A DNA stretch of 64,000 nucleotides from Cricetomys ansorgei (Eukaryota > Chordata > Mammalia > Rodentia > Nesomyidae), in assembly GCA_026225945.1 (NCBI GenBank), contig JAMJFZ010003632.1, positions 1-64,000 of the forward strand, given 5' to 3'. Shown here one piece after another: positions 45,692-57,049 of this stretch. The notes beneath the pieces were generated by a model. That model did not search any database, was not told where the DNA came from, and saw only the letters and a list, made by a program, of their open reading frames with translations. The position numbers and the translations under genes are program-made. Numbering within the stretch: the first letter of the stretch is position 1; each line of letters opens with the position of its first letter.

Positions 45692-46066
45692 TGTTAGTAA
45701 GTCAGAAAGAACCAGTGAAAGTACAAGACAGCACGAACACACTACGTAACAGATTATGCATACACGCCCAGGAGGAGACTTCCACAGCTCCTCTACAGAA
45801 GTCACAGCAGGTTGAAACCAGTCTCTAACAGGCGTCTCCAGATGGAGGAGAGGCCTCACGGACTCTTCTCCTTCTTCCCGATGGAGGAGGATCCTCATGG
45901 ACCCCTCTCCGAACAGATGGGGGGAAGTCCTCACGGACCCCTCCCTGTTACCAGACTCTGGAGCGTCCTCCAGGGTCTGTGGCTCTTGGTGGGCCAGCAC
46001 GCCTGCCCCACCGCGAGCCCCACAGCCTCTGGCCTGGCCAGAGGTACAGATTCCAGACCCTCCCAT
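45692..46066 (-). other. Open gag leader, glycosylated-gag-like
   Basis: An in-frame open region extends 125 codons upstream of the gag ATG. It starts at an ATG (46066) in strong context (AGCGCCATGGG). It ends with a hydrophobic segment (CIICYVVCSCCLVLSLVLS) just before MGQK, as expected for a signal anchor. Mouse gammaretroviruses make an N-terminally extended, membrane-inserted Gag from such a leader, though from a CTG start. Whether this one was used is inference. Confidence 0.6.
45838..45952. repeat. Three imperfect 36-39 bp repeats in the gag leader
   Basis: The unit 'gatggaggag...cctcacggac' recurs three times and encodes related SV/MR-hydrophobic-H segments in the leader frame. Confidence 0.65.
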
Positions 46067-46183
46067 GGCGCTTCTCACAAACAGACAGACAACAAGACCT
46101 AATACAGATAGTCAGACTAATAGACAACAGATGCTCGAGCGTACCTCTGATACCTGACTTGTGGGGTCTGGAAAGATGCAGGG

Positions 46184-46201
46184 TTCCCAGTCAGGGAACC
46201 A
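46184..46201 (-). other. Primer-binding site, tRNA-Glu type
   Basis: Minus strand TGGTTCCCTGACTGGGAA, three bases after the 5' LTR end. It complements the 3' end of tRNA-Glu with one mismatch (T for C), rather than the Pro or Gln sites common in mouse gammaretroviruses. Confidence 0.8.
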
Positions 46202-46204
46202 AAA

Positions 46205-46839
46205 TGTTGGACACCCAAAGGCCCAAACCAGGATGCTGCACCCCCACAGGGACTCACAGACAGGATATCGATGCAAATAGCAAGAGGATTTATTCCAGTG
46301 CACTGGGGCCATTCTAAGACGCAGGATAGAAGTGGCCCCGAGGAGCAAAACGCAAGCCTTTTTATTTACAGTTCAAATGGTTGCTAGGCATAAACCGAGT
46401 TGGGACAAGTCGATTGGTTCCCAAATTGTTTTCCCATTTTGATAGGTAGGGGCCAGTTAACCTTTCAGCTGATTGGCATATAGCAAGGTTGTGGGCTCCT
46501 AGAAAATGCAAACTTTAGGGTCTCAGTCAATGTGGGTGGGTGGATACTCCTAGCCCGAGGCCGTGGGCCGTCTACGTGGGGAAACTCTTTTAGCCCAAGA
46601 CTGCCTTATTTGTCTTAGAAATTGTTTTGGGAACTGTTCTGGGTCACGGTGCTCCTGGCTTGGGCCTATATAATTTGGCTTGTAGTTATCTGAAACAGGG
46701 AGGTCTGGAAAGCACCCAGTAATTTTCTTGACACTGGCTTGTGCTGATGATATGAAACTTAAGCTTTTTGCTTAGGAAGTTGAAACTTAGGCTCAGTGTA
46801 AGGGGTCCCGGGACAGTGTAAGGGATCCCGGGCCCCACA
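46205..46839 (-). repeat. 5' LTR of the gammaretroviral provirus
   Basis: 635 bp, TGTGGGG...CCAACA. The TATA-like box is at 46667-46672 (minus ATTATATAGG context). AATAAA signals are at 46361-46366 and 46289-46294, downstream in transcription. Confidence 0.95.
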
Positions 46840-46910
46840 GGATCACCTCAAGTTTAAGGACAGCCTGGTTTATAGCAAGTTCCATGTCAGCCAGGGACAC
46901 ATATTGAAGA
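46840..46910 (+). repeat. Right half of the B1 split by the provirus
   Basis: Begins with the duplicated GGAT, then 'cacctcaagtttaaggacag' and 'cctggtttatagcaagttcc'. Joined to 37811-37862 it makes one B1-like element. Confidence 0.7.
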
Positions 46911-47267
46911 TTTTTCTTGTACATAAGTAAGTAAATCAGATGTCAAATCAACTATGAAACCAGCATGCATTTAAAACCGATGGTGTGTCACATTAACTCT
47001 GATTCACATAGTATCTACTTCAAATCCCCAAATGAACACTGCCATTCCCATCAGGACAATTATCATTTTGTAACCTGGCTCTAACATTTACTATCTGACT
47101 TTGAAAAAATTCACTTTAAAAGTGTGTCACTCAAATTTCTTCTCTCCAAAATGACAATGGCAATGTACCAAATGTATAGGAGCTGTCATACTTCCATATC
47201 CATATTCTGTCCAATCCAAGGGGCCATCGACTAGTAAACACTTATATAGCCATAAGAGAAAGGATGT

Positions 47268-47402
47268 TGGGCTGATTATATGGTACACACCTGTAACCCT
47301 AGCACTTGGGAGTGGCACTAAGATCAGTTCAAGATCATCCTTGGCTACCACAGCTAGCTCAAATTCAGGGCAGCCTGGGTTATGCAAGACTTTCATAAAC
47401 AA
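47268..47402 (+). repeat. Diverged B1/B4 SINE
   Basis: 'ggtacacacctgtaacccta', 'gcacttgggagtggcactaa', 'caggg cagcctgggttatgc'-type order, with an AAACAAACA tail. Confidence 0.6.
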
Positions 47403-47407
47403 ACAAA

Positions 47408-47480
47408 AATTTCAGAGCTGGCTATGAGGCTGAGTGGTAGAGATCAGGCTTATTCACACCAGGCCCAAGGGATCGATTAA
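47408..47480 (+). repeat. ID-like fragment
   Basis: 'gctggctatgaggctgagtg' and 'gtagagatcaggcttattca' resemble an ID head; weak. Confidence 0.35.
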
Positions 47481-47597
47481 ATCAAACTCATGAATTGATT
47501 CATTACTTCATTACTTAATAATGAGCCACTACAGTTATTCAGTTTCAAAATACTGTGGATGCATCCATTTCAGTATATTTTAATTTTATATTTTTGT

Positions 47598-47745
47598 GGG
47601 GTTATTAGAGGCAATGTCTCACTCTGTAGCTAAGGCTGACCTGGATCTCACTATGTAGCCTAGGATGGTCTCCCGCTCATAGTGATGCTCCTACGTTAGG
47701 CCCCCAAGTTCTGGGTTCATAAGCATAAACCAGTATATTTGGCTT
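47598..47745 (-). repeat. Diverged B1 SINE
   Basis: 'tagaggcaatgtctcactct' to 'tctgggttcataagcataaa' in reverse order. Confidence 0.6.
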
Positions 47746-48660
47746 CAGTATTATTTTCAAAGCAAATGCTTTTTTCCTTTTATATGACTCTTCTTTCAAT
47801 TCACATACAAGTATCTTCCCAAATAATTATACTACAGTGACCACATGGGCATGGAAAGAGAGGGTCCCCTGTAGCCTAGGGTGGCTAAAAACTCACCATT
47901 TAGAGGGTGACCATGAATTTCTGCTCTGGCTGCCTCTGCCACTGGAGTGCAGAGATTGTAAGCATGGCCACTGAAATGGAAAGATCATCTAGGGGAAAAG
48001 ATTTTAAAAATTAACCAAATTCAAATTTGCAATGACAATTATACAATTAACTATTATGAAAGGGACCACTGAAAAGCATTGATGTCTATGTTTTAGAACT
48101 TTCAAATTTCATTCAGAATTAAGTGAGTTGTATCAAACTCTACTAGATTAAAATATTCAAGAAAAATAATGATCACAACACATTGAAAATGCCAGCAGCT
48201 CTTTACAGGCTAATTCCGACATCTACACACATCCCACAAGAGTATTTTATGGAGAATCAAAGCAAAGAGATGAAACTCCCCTAAGTCATAGAACAAACAT
48301 GACTTTATACACTTAGGCATTTTACCCACTTATGAACTCCAACCCACCAAATGAAGCGCATGAGAAGGTGTGGCAGAGGAGGCAGGACAAACCGATGTGG
48401 GGCTGGGTTGAGCTCCATGACAGAGTATTGCTTAGCACGCTTAGGAAACTTTGGTTCTATCGAGAGTATCATAATAAAAAGTAAGATGTAACAAATATTT
48501 AAATTAAGGAATCTCTTGAGAATCACTTGAAGACCTCAACGAAAGATCTTCTACACTTCAAATAAATAATTAAAATAATTCAACTTCAGTGAAGCCTGAT
48601 CTCTTCAAAATATTGTTGATATGAAACTGATAATCTGATAATCTTAAGGAAACAAACAAA

Positions 48661-48775
48661 AGCCAGGCATGATGGGATCCTATAATCTCAGCATCGAGGA
48701 GGCAGATGCAAGCAGATGGTCTGTGGCTGCCTAGCTACCCAGCATAGCCAGTGGCAGAATCGGTCTCAAAGGGTA
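48661..48775 (+). repeat. Diverged B1 SINE
   Basis: 'gccaggcatgatgggatcct' head and 'gaggaggcagatgcaagcag' core. Confidence 0.65.
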
Positions 48776-48917
48776 AGGTGGATGCACCAGAGAGGAGTGA
48801 CAGTAGAGGTTCATCTCTTGCCTCCAAACACACACCCACCACATAAACACATGAACATGCAAAAACAATCTATACAAAAAAATCAGTAGGAGTTTTAATT
48901 TACAAATTGCCATCTTA

Positions 48918-49103
48918 GTGTGTTTGTGTGTGCGTGCGAGTGTGTGCATGTGTGTAAGAAAGAGAAAGAGAGTGTGTGTGTGTGAGAGAGAAAGTGTGTG
49001 TGTGTCTGCATGTGAGAGAGAGTGAGAGAAAGAGTGTGTGTGTCTGTGTGAGTGTGTGTGTGTGAGAGAGAGACAGACAGACAGAGTTTGTGTGTGTGTG
49101 TGA
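48918..49103. repeat. Compound (GT)n/(GA)n microsatellite
   Basis: About 185 bp of alternating GT and GA blocks with CTGCATGT-type interruptions. Confidence 0.9.
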
Positions 49104-49171
49104 TGTGTTGGAGAGTGTTTGTTTTGTTTCTGATTTTATGAGCAGTTTCTGATAGGTTGAAAAACAGACTA

Positions 49172-49378
49172 AGGGGCTGGAGAGATGGCTCAGTGACTAA
49201 GAGCACTTGCTGTTCTTGCAGAGGACCTGAGTTCAGTACACATCACCCACAGTGAGTGGTTCACAACCTTCATAACTCCAGCATCAAGGGATCTGATGCC
49301 TTCCTCTGGCCTTCATGGTCATTAGTCCACATATAAACAGATACAAACATAAAACAAATAAACAAACCTTTAAAAAAA
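49172..49378 (+). repeat. B2 SINE
   Basis: 'ggggctggagagatggctca', 'cagaggacctgagttcagta' and 'gatgccttcctctggccttc', near consensus. Confidence 0.95.
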
Positions 49379-49467
49379 CTAAAATATTATTCTTTTGGTT
49401 CACATACAGTTACCTTCCCAACCAATTGTACTGTAGTGACTACAAGGCTTTATTCAAAAAATATATT

Positions 49468-49600
49468 TTTATATGAGACAGAGCATTACACAGTATAGCT
49501 GGTGCACACTCACTATATAGTGGAGAAGGACCATGGATTTCTGGTCTTCCTGCCTCTGCCACCTGAATGTGCAATAATAATTGGCTACAACTGTAACCAG
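49468..49600 (-). repeat. Old B1-like SINE
   Basis: 'gagacagagcattacacagt' and 'tcctgcctctgccacctgaa'; resembles the decayed copy near 47860-47975. Confidence 0.45.
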
Positions 49601-50261
49601 TGAAGACCTTTTGCTCTAAAGTATGAATCAGCACTCTGTCCCTGGTTCAATTTTCACGCTTGCCCATCATCATCCACTCCACAGAAGTATCAATAGCACC
49701 ACCCCTGTTAGGCATTACAGATTATTATTCAAGACTGAGGTTTCTATCTTCAAGAATTACATATTTAACAAACACATGAACATTTATTAGATGCTAAGCA
49801 CTCTTTGACAATGAGACCACAGTATCAAAAAAACAGACCCATTCCCTCCTAGCCTCACAGTCTAGAGATTTAGTCTCCTTTTTTACTTGTAAAATGCACA
49901 GTATTTTAGGCCTTACAGTCTTTGTAACAACTACTTACGTAACTACTTTCTACGATTGTAGAAAAACAGTGACAGGTAATAAGTCAATTAGTAGCCTATG
50001 TTCAATAAAGCTTTATTCACCGCACAACTCCTGGCAGACATAACAACTAGTCTGACAGGAAGAGGCAGAAAATAAATAGAAGACATAACAAAGTATACAC
50101 ACTATTAAATAGTGGATAATTCTATGGAAAAACAAAAGACCCCATTAACTTGTTTAAGGTTTAGAGCATACTGTACTAGTAAGGCAAGGTGAGTCTCACT
50201 GTGAAAGACGACTACCTGAAACAGGAACAAAAGTGCTCCAAGAACAGAGTGAGAAAGCAGG

Positions 50262-50402
50262 GTGACTGTGCATGGCAGCTCCCACCTCTAATCCCAACAT
50301 AGGAGGCTAAGGTAGGAGAAATGCTAAAGTTCAGACCACCAGCCTGGTAAGTAAGTTCTAGGTCAACTTCAGCTGAGTGTGAGCCTGTCTAAAACAAAAC
50401 CA
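50262..50402 (+). repeat. Diverged B1 SINE
   Basis: 'tctaatcccaacataggagg' and 'cagcctggtaagtaagttct' with an AAACAAAACC tail. Confidence 0.65.
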
Positions 50403-50612
50403 AAGGTGGGGGGATGGCTTGGCATTTAAGAGTGAGTGCTGCTCTTGCAGAGGACCTGAATTTGTTCCAGGTACCCATATCTAATGGCTCACAGCCACCT
50501 GAAACTCCAGCTTCTGGAGAGTCAAGGCCCTCTTCTGGCTTCCACAGGAACGTGCACTCATGTGTTCACGCAAACACACACATACACACACACACACACA
50601 CACACGCACACA
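50403..50612 (+). repeat. B2/B3 SINE with (CA)n tail
   Basis: 'ggggggatggcttggcattt', 'cagaggacctgaatttgttc' and 'ggccctcttctggcttccac', then CA repeats. Confidence 0.85.
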
Positions 50613-50647
50613 CGATTAATTGATTAAATAAGTAGCAAAATAAAATA

Positions 50648-50800
50648 AAGGCTAGGGAGAAGGCTCAGCAGTTAAGGAGTGCTTCCTGCACAATCATGAG
50701 AACTGGAGTCCAGAACCCAGCACGCACATAACAAGCCTGGTGTGTCATGTGCACACACGTGTGTGTTCATGTTGTTCATGTATGCACACACACACACAAC
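50648..50800 (+). repeat. B2/B3-like SINE
   Basis: 'aggctagggagaaggctcag' and 'cagttaaggagtgcttcctg' head, with a CA-rich end. Confidence 0.65.
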
Positions 50801-51764
50801 AAATTCAGTATTATTTGATTTCTAAGTATAGTAAGGAAACATTACAGTTTTTAAGTAGAATTTGACTTTATTTGTGATTTAAACAAGAGCTAAGCTTTTT
50901 TATAGTATTCTATTTACAATAAAGCCATATGGAGAAATAGAGAAAATAGTTAAAAGCTAAAATGAGAAATTAACTAGGTAATTAACTTGCAGAATTCAAA
51001 ATAAAATCAACTGGAATTTCTTTGGTGTTTTGCTTTGTTCTGTTTTTTAAGACAGTATCTTGAGATATATATTTCTGTCTCAGCCTACTGTGTGCTGTGA
51101 TATGGTATAGTAACTTTCTTCAAATTGAAAAAAATCCTTCCTTGAGTAACCAGAGACTCAAGATATTAAACTAATGAGTCCAGGAACCTGACTTAGATTT
51201 ACCAGGCCCCTCTCCTAAGTCATAGGAACAGCAAACAATTGCACCAGCTCAGGATCTGGAAGAGACTCTGATCTATTGAGAGGCCTGCAAGTTCTGCAGA
51301 GATCGCTAGGGCTCCAGCCTCCATAAGCCATCATTTGGGCTAAGGTGGGTATTTCTGTGAGGCAGCTAACTTGAGTTGTCCCTGCTTCTGTGAGTAACCT
51401 CTCACCCACATGATTCAAATGTTCCATCCTTACTTTTTCTGATGCTGAAAAATACTACAGCTTCTGAAAGATTAGCAGTTTTCCCTCATGTTGCATTTGT
51501 ATTATGTTGTTTAAAATTAACATCATTGTTTAAATGAAATCATTGATAGACCAATGCTGCCAGAGGTTAAGTTATAGTTATACTATAATTACAGAAGATA
51601 TTATGTGGTATTATGTGAGAAAGGGGAAGAACTTAAGACTGAGCCAAATACTGTAAGTATTAAATTTACAGATTTACTTTATTTATTTGGTGGTACTAAG
51701 CACTGAACTGAGGAACTCATGCAGTCTATACCACTGAGATATATCATTAGCCCTTGCTATAATG

Positions 51765-51908
51765 GTTTTCTTTCATTTTGAGGCAGGGTCTCACTAAGTT
51801 TCCCAAACTGACTTTGAATTTCCTCTGCAGTCCAGATAGTTTTTGAATTTGTAATCCAACTGCTTCAGCTTCTGAGTAGCTGTGATTACAGGCTTGTAAC
51901 ACCAAGCA
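51765..51908 (-). repeat. Old B1-like SINE
   Basis: 'gaggcagggtctcactaagt' and 'agctgtgattacaggcttgt' in reverse order. Confidence 0.5.
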
Positions 51909-51909
51909 T

Positions 51910-54180
51910 AGATATACATACTCAATTTACTAATATATATTATTTTTTATGTATTTCATTCACTTTTTACAACAAAGAGATAAGTAAGACACTTAAATAA
52001 TAAAACAGTTTTTATAAAATGAGGAACTCATAATACAGAAATAGACAAATTCTACAAGCTTCAAAGATTTTCATGTGTAAGGCATAGAGAATTGTAGAAC
52101 TAAAAAACCGCAGAGGAAACAGTGAAAGGACAATAAAATTCCAAAAATAAATCTACAACAAACATGGTAATTAGCTATGTGGTGCCACGAAGCTGTGGAG
52201 TTAAGGAATTCTTTATTAATATTAATATAGTAATCACACTACAAAGACAAGAGATGGAACATTTTGCATATAGATAAATTTACAGACAAAGAAAAAGGAA
52301 GAAGAGTTGGGATATGAGACTTGCCTGCTTCTTACATTATTTCTACTTCAGAGAAATAAAAAACATAAAATTTTTCCAGAATTTGCATTCCCTTTTTGAT
52401 TATCTTTAACTCACACCATGAATGTTACAATCTTCTTTTGTCCGTCTCTGAAGCAGCGTAATTAAGCTCATCTCAAACCTTAACTGACTACCCCATAAGG
52501 TAAGAAAGATCAACCACCCAGATGCTGTTAGAGAGTAGCCAAACATCTGTAAGATTTTCAGTGCTCAACTTAGCTAAGAGTCTTATCTTATCTGGCTTTC
52601 CTTATCCTGGGCTATCAGTCAAAGGGCTTGCTGGCTCCTGCCTAGTACTAACTCACAGCACCCATGGCAACAGGTCCTGCTGTGTTTTTAGAAAAGGCTG
52701 CATTGCTTGTCAACAGTAATCATTGATTTCTCTATGAGTTATCTTTTTTAAAGGAATTTACATGGTAAATATTGGTCATTATCAACCAAAGGACTGAATA
52801 TCTTCTGGCCATGTAAGCAAAAGTTCTATGCAGAAGACCCACATGAAGTGAAGATCTGCCAGTCCCACCCACCAACAAAGCCACAACCTAATCTCTAAGA
52901 GAGTGCCAGAAACTCTGTGGTCCATCAAAAGCCCTCAAGTAAGTAGCCTGTTCCCCTGTGTCCAGTGCTTGGAACTTAATCTTCCAACTTTCAGGGTACA
53001 ACAAGAAGATGTCTATCTGATTCTCAAAGGACTTGACACTGGAGAAATGTACTTTGTTATCTTAAACTTCTACCCTTTACAAAAATGCTTTCAGCATTTC
53101 CAGAATTGTGCAATAGTTTATCCAGTGCTCATGGAAATAGCTTAAAAATTATATCATTCATTTTAAAAAAGGGCAAAGTGTGGTGGCAGTTTTATAAAGA
53201 ATCTTTATGATATCTATATCTTTGTAGACAGATTAGAACAAACTAATTTTAAATAATATGAAAAGTAATATATTACCAATTCTGAAATTATCTATATTGA
53301 AAAATATTGTTTTAAATCCCTAAATCATTAAGAGCAGTAGAAGTTGCCCTCCTATTTGGCTCAACAATTCTATGTAATCACAGAGCCAAAACTTTTCTAT
53401 TCCTGTATAATTGTATACGTGGGTGGTGATGGCTAGTTCTTATAAATTGTTTGAGCACTTGAATATCACAAATTACAAAATGCCACTGGAAGAATACAGT
53501 GTTCACCAAAAACATGTTCCCAAGTGTAAGATTATCTGATTCCCAGAAAAAGAGCCCATTACAGTAACATTAAGGTTACAACTGTCAAAAGAGAAGCCAA
53601 GATACACTCAAGCAAGCTTTTGCTGAAAAGCTAATGGGCTCATCTTTAAAACTTTATTATGTTATGAAAGCAGGGTGCTTTCGGAGCCTAGAATATAAAA
53701 ACTGATCACTGGTAAGTTAATACTAAATTGATTTTGTAAATGTTAATATGAGACAAAATTCATTATCTACCTCACTCAGATTTGTAAGTTCTGTTGATTT
53801 TAAGTCACTTTACTGACCAATGAAGACATTACACACATCTATACTGGAAGAACCTTACTCTTCAACAAATCATGTAAATTCTATTTGTCACTTTTTGAAT
53901 TCTACAACACTTTAGGGTTTTGAAACAAGCCAGTGACATCTCAGATCTACAATAACCTAATGTATATTAAACAGTATCCCATAGCAAATCCAGAAAGTAA
54001 ATCCAAACTTTAAACAGATATAATTACTTAAAAAAATAAACTGCAAACAATTTCAAGTTTTAGGGGAAATTTCAAGAAAGGAGGAAATTCTGGGACATAT
54101 TAGAAATTGTAAATAAGTTATCTAAGGTTTGGTAAAGTAGAACTTATTACAGGAAACAAGAGCTTTGCAGAGTTCAAAGA
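51910..54180. other. Intergenic stretch, nothing recognised
   Basis: AT-rich unique-looking DNA. Short open frames (for example at 52903) lack similarity or splice borders that I can recognise. Confidence 0.45.
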
Positions 54181-54194
54181 GAATGTGTGCAGAG

Positions 54195-54297
54195 AAAGGG
54201 GGAGGGGGAGAGAGAGGGGAAGGAGGAGAAGGGGAGAGAGGAGGTGGTGAGAGGGAGGAGGAAAGGAGAAAAAGGGAGAGGAGGGAGGGAGGGAGGG

Positions 54298-54343
<46 letters not shown>
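54195..54343. repeat. Purine-rich GGA/GA microsatellite
   Basis: GGGAGG-type repeats followed by about 18 GA units; plus strand almost purely purine over 150 bp. Confidence 0.95.
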
Positions 54344-54346
<3 letters not shown>

Positions 54347-54414
54347 CATGTTTACAAAATCCAGAGAAGGATATTGGGCTTATGGGCTTATCCCCCTAAG
54401 ATTCTCTGCCTTCT

Positions 54415-54645
54415 CATTTGAGACAAGGTCCCTCAATGAACCTGGAGCTCTCCATTTTTCAAATGCCCAGCAGCCATCAAGCCCCAGCAATTAACCTCTC
54501 TCTGCACCTGACATAGTCCTGGGGTTATGGGTGCATACATCCAGTCACACACAGCTTTTTGGTGGATGCTGGTGATCAGAACTTGGGTCCCCAATCTGTG
54601 TATGAGTGCTCCTTCCACTGAGGCATCCCCCTGCTCCAATGACCT
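54415..54645 (-). repeat. B4 SINE
   Basis: Reverse layout: 'catttgagacaaggtccctc', 'agccatcaagccccagcaat', then the ID-derived end 'gctggtgatcagaacttggg' and 'ccttccactgaggcatcccc'. Confidence 0.75.
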
Positions 54646-55849
54646 TGTAATAAAATGCAAAAGGAATTGTTGAAAATTATATTGTACAACAAGAATCTGG
54701 TAAAGTCTCTGCTACATAAATGAGATGTATGACGTGCATGGGATGCAGAGAAGTTAAAAATAATAACTACCTAACTTGCCATATTGAAATTAGTATAACA
54801 GAAGATGAACAGATTGATAAAAGGGCCACAGGAATCATTGATAAGGAACCTTCATAGAAGCAATAATATATTTGGGAAAGAGCCAAGGGAACAGGAAATC
54901 AAGTCAACAAAGGGGGGGAACCTGCTGTTTTCCTTATCTTGCCTTTGGAAGTTTCCATCCAGCTGCAGAGTTGATGTTCTGCAGGCTGCTGGACCATACT
55001 CTAAGAGAGTACATGGCCACGTTTTCCCAGCCAGCATGAGGAAGAAAAGCACCTTAATCAATGTGACTTTCGTTTCATGATCTGCAGATGGCAAGTTCCT
55101 TACTCCCCTTGCACTCACACCCAACTATTGTCAAATCCCATAAAAATAAATCTTAGAAAAAGTCAAATGCAATGGATTTGCATTTGCAATTTGACTTCGG
55201 ACCATTAGTGGGTGGTGGATCACGCCCCAGACCCAGCTGTGCTAATGGAATTGCTCTCCAGTGATGCTGGTGTCCTCATTGTCAAACAATTGTAACCCAG
55301 CCTATTACAAATCCTGATGACTCCTGCTCACATCTTTCTTCATAGAACCCTCTCTTCTCTTGGCGCCTATGATTTCAAACTCTACCTCCTCATTTTTTTT
55401 CTCATCCCTTCTCTGATTTTGTTGTTGGTTTGTTTTGTTTTATGGTGGGGCTGTGGGTGGGGATTTTATCTTTGGGCAATTTAATTGGCTATATGCATTC
55501 AAAGAAATCATTTTCTAAATCCCCAGTTCTTTCCTCTCCACTGATTACTTCTGGTTTTCCTTCTCTTTGCTGCTTCACTTCCATCTTATGACTGCTTAGC
55601 TCTTGCTGATATTTGAGCACCCTTCCTCCTTAAATCAAAACCATATCTTCTCTGCCAATAAAATAGCATGTCCTAACTCCTTTCTATGGCAACCCAATGA
55701 CTCTTACAATGAATCTTCCCAAAATCACATGGGACTTGTTCCCAAGTACAGCCATTAACAGTACTCTCCAGTCTCCTCCCCACCCACAGGGAAATGACCA
55801 TTAAGCTTATCAGCAGGATTCGTCCTTCCCCAGCATACCAGGGGCCATC

Positions 55850-56167
55850 CTGTCTCAAGGACGGCTAGTCCAAGGGCACAGGTTGACCACGCCACCCCTG
55901 GATCCTGTGCGCGCAAAACTCCCAACCAATGAGTTTAACAGAGAGCTCTGAGACAATCAAAGCTGCAGGAGCCCCCATCCCCAGACCCCTTTCCTTCTGA
56001 ACCCCATAAAAGGGCTGGGGGGGAAGGGATCGGGGCCCGCCATGCTCATCTCCTGCGTGGGATAGGCGGGACCCGGACGCGTGCCGGTAATCAATAAATG
56101 CCTCATGTATGTTGCAGCGGTTCGTGTCTCGTGGTTCCTTAGAAACCCGCCTGGCTTGCCCTAACAA
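55850..56167 (+). mobile_element. Probable solo LTR
   Basis: Has a TATA-like CATAAAAGGG (about 56005), a GC-rich start region, AATAAA (56093-56098) and an end reading CCCTAACA. The left boundary is a guess (TGTCTCAAGG near 55850), and no convincing target duplication was found. The GC-rich sequence stands out from the AT-rich surroundings. Confidence 0.5.
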
Positions 56168-57043
56168 CGGGACGCATTAAACCATGGCCTGCTGTCCCCA
56201 GTCCCTAGGGTTAGCCATTCAATTGCATTTCTAATCAGTTCCCAGTTGAATACAATGTTGCTCAGACCAATTTGCACCCAGCAGTTACTACCACCCCCAT
56301 ACCCTGGTCATTAGTTATCATTTCTAGCTCATCAAACCTTAGCTGAGACTCTCAGCAACTCAGGACTATACTCCTGACTGGTTCTACTGTCCTATCCCTA
56401 TCAATCCTAGGTTCCTTTAGCCAGGCAGTTTAGTTACTTGCTAAAAACTTGCTTTCTGACAAGTTAATTTCTCACAAGGCTCATAAGGTGATTAGATTAT
56501 GAGGGTGCCGACTTCATCAAAGGATGGATTAATGAGCTCCTAACTTCAGGAAGCTGAGTCTGGTTGGAGGAAGTATGACACCAACTGTGTGTTTCTGAAG
56601 ACAATCTCACATCCCCACCTGGGCTGTTTAGTAGGCTTTGTGTCCTGCCCACCATGAGATGAGCCACTTTGCTCCACTGCACACTATTCCTTTGTGATGC
56701 TATATCTCACCAAGACTGGGCCTAGAAGCAACACAGCCAAACGACTATGGACCGAAGCCTGAAACCACAAGCCCACATAAGCCTATCCTCCTTTAAACTG
56801 TGAATAATACTCTATTACCCATTTGACTTACTGCAGAGAGGCACTGTGAGGATTAAGTAAGATACAACCAACCTGTGTTCTTGAAACTTGCCATAAACAA
56901 AGTCTCTGATAACCCTCAATTAATCAATGCTGAACCTCTGCTCCTGAGGAAAATACATTGTCGGATTCCTGCAAGCCTCAGGTCACATTTTGTCACATGT
57001 TCCATGTGCAATGTTTGTTTTGTTGTTGTTTTTTCTTTGAACA

Positions 57044-57049
57044 TGTGTT
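57044..57049. repeat. Target-site duplication TGTGTT, left
   Basis: Six bases directly before the 5' LTR, repeated exactly at 62308-62313 after the 3' LTR. Confidence 0.9.

Larger units (their letters stand above)
37863..46839 (-). mobile_element. Class I (gammaretrovirus-like) endogenous provirus
   Basis: About 8.98 kb on the minus strand in the order 5' LTR (46205-46839), primer site, leader, gag, pol, env, polypurine tract, 3' LTR (37863-38491). The LTR ends are TGTGGGG...CCAACA and a perfect 4-bp GGAT duplication flanks the element. Gag-pol share one frame separated by TAG, as in gammaretroviruses. By hand I count about 26 substitutions plus three indels between the LTRs (about 4 percent), so the insertion is moderately old. 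Gag, pol and env all carry disabling changes. It interrupts a B1 SINE. Confidence 0.95.

Noticed and set aside
48305..48526. 73-codon minus-strand frame tested as a further DENND4A exon
   Set aside because: The sequence does not match DENND4A as I know it, and borders are poor.
54122..54494. Overlapping frames rich in Ser/Leu or Arg/Glu
   Set aside because: Produced by the purine-rich microsatellite.
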